A stretch of DNA of 64,000 nucleotides from Fasciolopsis buskii (taxonomy: Eukaryota; Platyhelminthes; Trematoda; Plagiorchiida; Fasciolidae): contig LUCM01006084.1 in assembly GCA_008360955.1 (NCBI GenBank), forward strand, positions 46,209-110,208, given 5' to 3'. The position numbers and the translations under genes were made by a program. The notes below the pieces were generated by a model, which did not search any database, was not told the DNA's origin, and saw only the letters and a program-made list of their open reading frames with translations. Shown in pieces: positions 62,590 to 64,000 of the stretch (positions are counted from its first letter, which is position 1; the number at the start of each line of letters is the position of its first letter).

Positions 62590-63545
62590 GCATTCTGAAA
62601 TATTTCACCTAGGTCGGCGGGTTGCATGGAAGCTAACTACTCAACTTGGCCTGGACCCGTCGTCAATGTTAAGAAAACCATCGGGTTCGTTCTGTTATGT
62701 GCCCAGTTTTTCACTGGACCCAATGCTGTCTTGAAGGAGCACCAATATCCGTTGTCAACACTAGATTTATATTGTAAATTGAATTGGGGAAATATTTTCA
62801 AAAATCGACTTGTCTGATCCCCATCTCCAGGCTCATCAAAACTCGTCGGGGGACTATTCCAATATAACAGACTACCGTTCGGAGTTAAACATCTCCCATT
62901 CTTATTCCAGCATTGACCCGTATGGATGATGTGATCGTGAGTAATTTTCAGACAGAACATCTGCAAAATCTGGACGAAGTCTGAATCCGGATCCAACAGT
63001 TTGGTTTCATATTACACATTACGAAGTGTTCTTTTCTCCTTCCAAGCATACAGTTTCTTGTACTCACCAGAGATGAAAACGGACATCGTCGAGGTACCAA
63101 ATGATGTTGCTCGGGGGAAAGCCAACGATCGTTTAACGTATTAAGGCGGGTGTTGACTTCCAGGTTGATGATGACACATTATGACCCTCGTCTGCCCCAA
63201 TCGTGACAACAAACACCAACAAACACAGCTTTGGAGTAGTGCTACTACAGTGATTTTTAGAGGGTTCACAAAACTCAGTACCTCGGGATCTCCAAACCAT
63301 TTACATGAAAGAAGCACTGGCTCTAGCATTGGCAGTCAGCAGATTTCACAAGACGATTCATAGTGGAAGTTTTCTTTTGTACACCCATCATAAGCCACTA
63401 GTAACCACCTTTGGAGCGAAAAAGGGCATTCTTGTTCACACCGCAAACCGTTCACAACATTGGCCAATGTACCAAGTGGACACAATTTTATAATGAAGCA
63501 CATCCTTACAAAGAGTTCTGGGAATGTCGAAGCGTTGTCTCAGCT
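62590..63545 (+). mobile_element. Ty3/gypsy (CsRn1-like) pol fragment: RT and RNase H, degenerate
   Basis: RT start: YSTWPGPVVNVKKTIGFVLL (about 62638), then FFTGPNAVLKEHQYPLS. GLFQYNRLPFGV lies near 62850. The active-site block survives as MDDVIVSNFQTEHLQNLDEV (about 62922), with the first residue of YLDD altered. RNase H start: HYDPRLP and PIVTTNTNKHSFGVVLL (63170-63250). Its second half is EALALALAVSRFHKTIHSG, LYTHHKPLVTTFGAKKGI and HTANRSQHW (63308-63470). Expected catalytic aspartates are replaced (TNTN and YTHH), and frameshifts and stops are present. No LTR was located. Confidence 0.75.
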
Positions 63546-63784
63546 GAAAAAATGAAAGTTACCGGTCACTTTGATGATAATGTGAACAAATTATCAGTCA
63601 GAGCATATTGTGAGCTAAAAACAGGATTTTTCTGTGAGCTCGCAACCTTATTTGCTGATTAATTTTATGAAGCGCATCGGCCGAAAAGTGGATTTACCCC
63701 AGATTATCGATATCACTGAGCACTAGTCGGTTATCAAGAAAGCTGTGCAATCCGCCGACTTAGTGAGTTGTGGCCAAACACAAT

Positions 63785-64000
63785 GTTGTGACACCCATGA
63801 CTTCAGTTAGTTCTCTGCGTCCATCTCGGCTGGTGGGGAGTATTATGAGGCACGGCTCGAAACGAGACATAAACTCAATGCAAGTCTGTGTAGGGAGCAC
63901 CAGATCTGGTGGTCCCAACGAGCTTCGAAGAAGGAATATGCTGCTGCTATGAGGGATTCCCGCAAGCTGTTTCACATCATCCAAGCTACCGCTAGGAAAG
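63785..64000 (+). mobile_element. RTE-like LINE fragment, continues past the window
   Basis: An open frame running to the last base encodes LCREHQIWWSQRASKKEYAA and then RDSRKLFHIIQATARK. This is the tryptophan-containing linker between the endonuclease and RT domains of RTE elements. The start is truncated just downstream of the gypsy fragment, and the RT domain would lie beyond 64000. Confidence 0.65.

Noticed and set aside
63075..63120. Minus-strand YLDDV as an RT active site
   Set aside because: The plus strand carries the gypsy RT/RNase H blocks through this interval in the right order. The minus-strand motif stands alone and is coincidental.

Overview
This window looks like nuclear DNA of a digenean flatworm (a fluke of the liver- or lung-fluke type). 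It has no long uninterrupted reading frames. It is rich in short microsatellites, and it carries the retroelement mix familiar from trematodes: SR2-like RTE LINEs, SR1/CR1-like LINEs, a Penelope-like reverse transcriptase, a CsRn1-like Ty3/gypsy pol fragment and tRNA-derived SINEs. The genus cannot be fixed from sequence alone. No intact tRNA, rRNA, CRISPR or prokaryotic-type gene was seen.

The one gene I can build with confidence lies on the plus strand at about 24.9-29.8 kb. A TATA box at 24939 precedes a signal-peptide exon, a 21-nt micro-exon, a glutamine-rich 282-nt exon and five further short exons. Phases match at every junction, giving 696 coding nt (231 residues). Predicted features are secretion, three N-glycosylation sequons, seven cysteines and a basic C-terminal segment. 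The architecture resembles the micro-exon genes (MEGs) of parasitic flatworms. I do not recognise the protein family.

Layout: 0.8-1.1 kb, SINE-A next to SINE-B. 4.0 kb, SINE-A. 5.4-6.2 kb, decayed Penelope-like RT followed by a TA tract. 8.3-9.0 kb, cluster of SINE-B copies in both orientations. 12.0 and 13.5 kb, SINE-A. 14.7-15.4 kb, minus-strand open frames of unknown nature. 21.8-22.1 kb, tRNA-like piece and a foldback hairpin. 24.9-29.8 kb, the secreted-protein gene with SINE-like copies in its last intron. 33.0-34.1 kb, large inverted repeat with a SINE-A in the spacer. 35.4-35.8 kb, minus-strand candidate exons. 37.1-39.7 kb, decayed CR1-like LINE. 41.8-44.3 kb, minus-strand candidate exons. 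45.5-46.8 kb, second CR1-like fragment. 48.8-49.3 kb, RTE 3' end. 52.6-55.6 kb, near-complete but dead RTE on the minus strand with a nested SINE-A. 60.2 kb, SINE-A. 62.6-63.5 kb, Ty3/gypsy RT-RNase H. 63.8-64.0 kb, an RTE fragment running off the window end.

The intervening DNA shows nothing I can support beyond simple repeats and weak candidate exons. Random frames of 60-100 codons next to a donor-like site are expected several times in 64 kb, so the isolated candidate exons are given low confidence.
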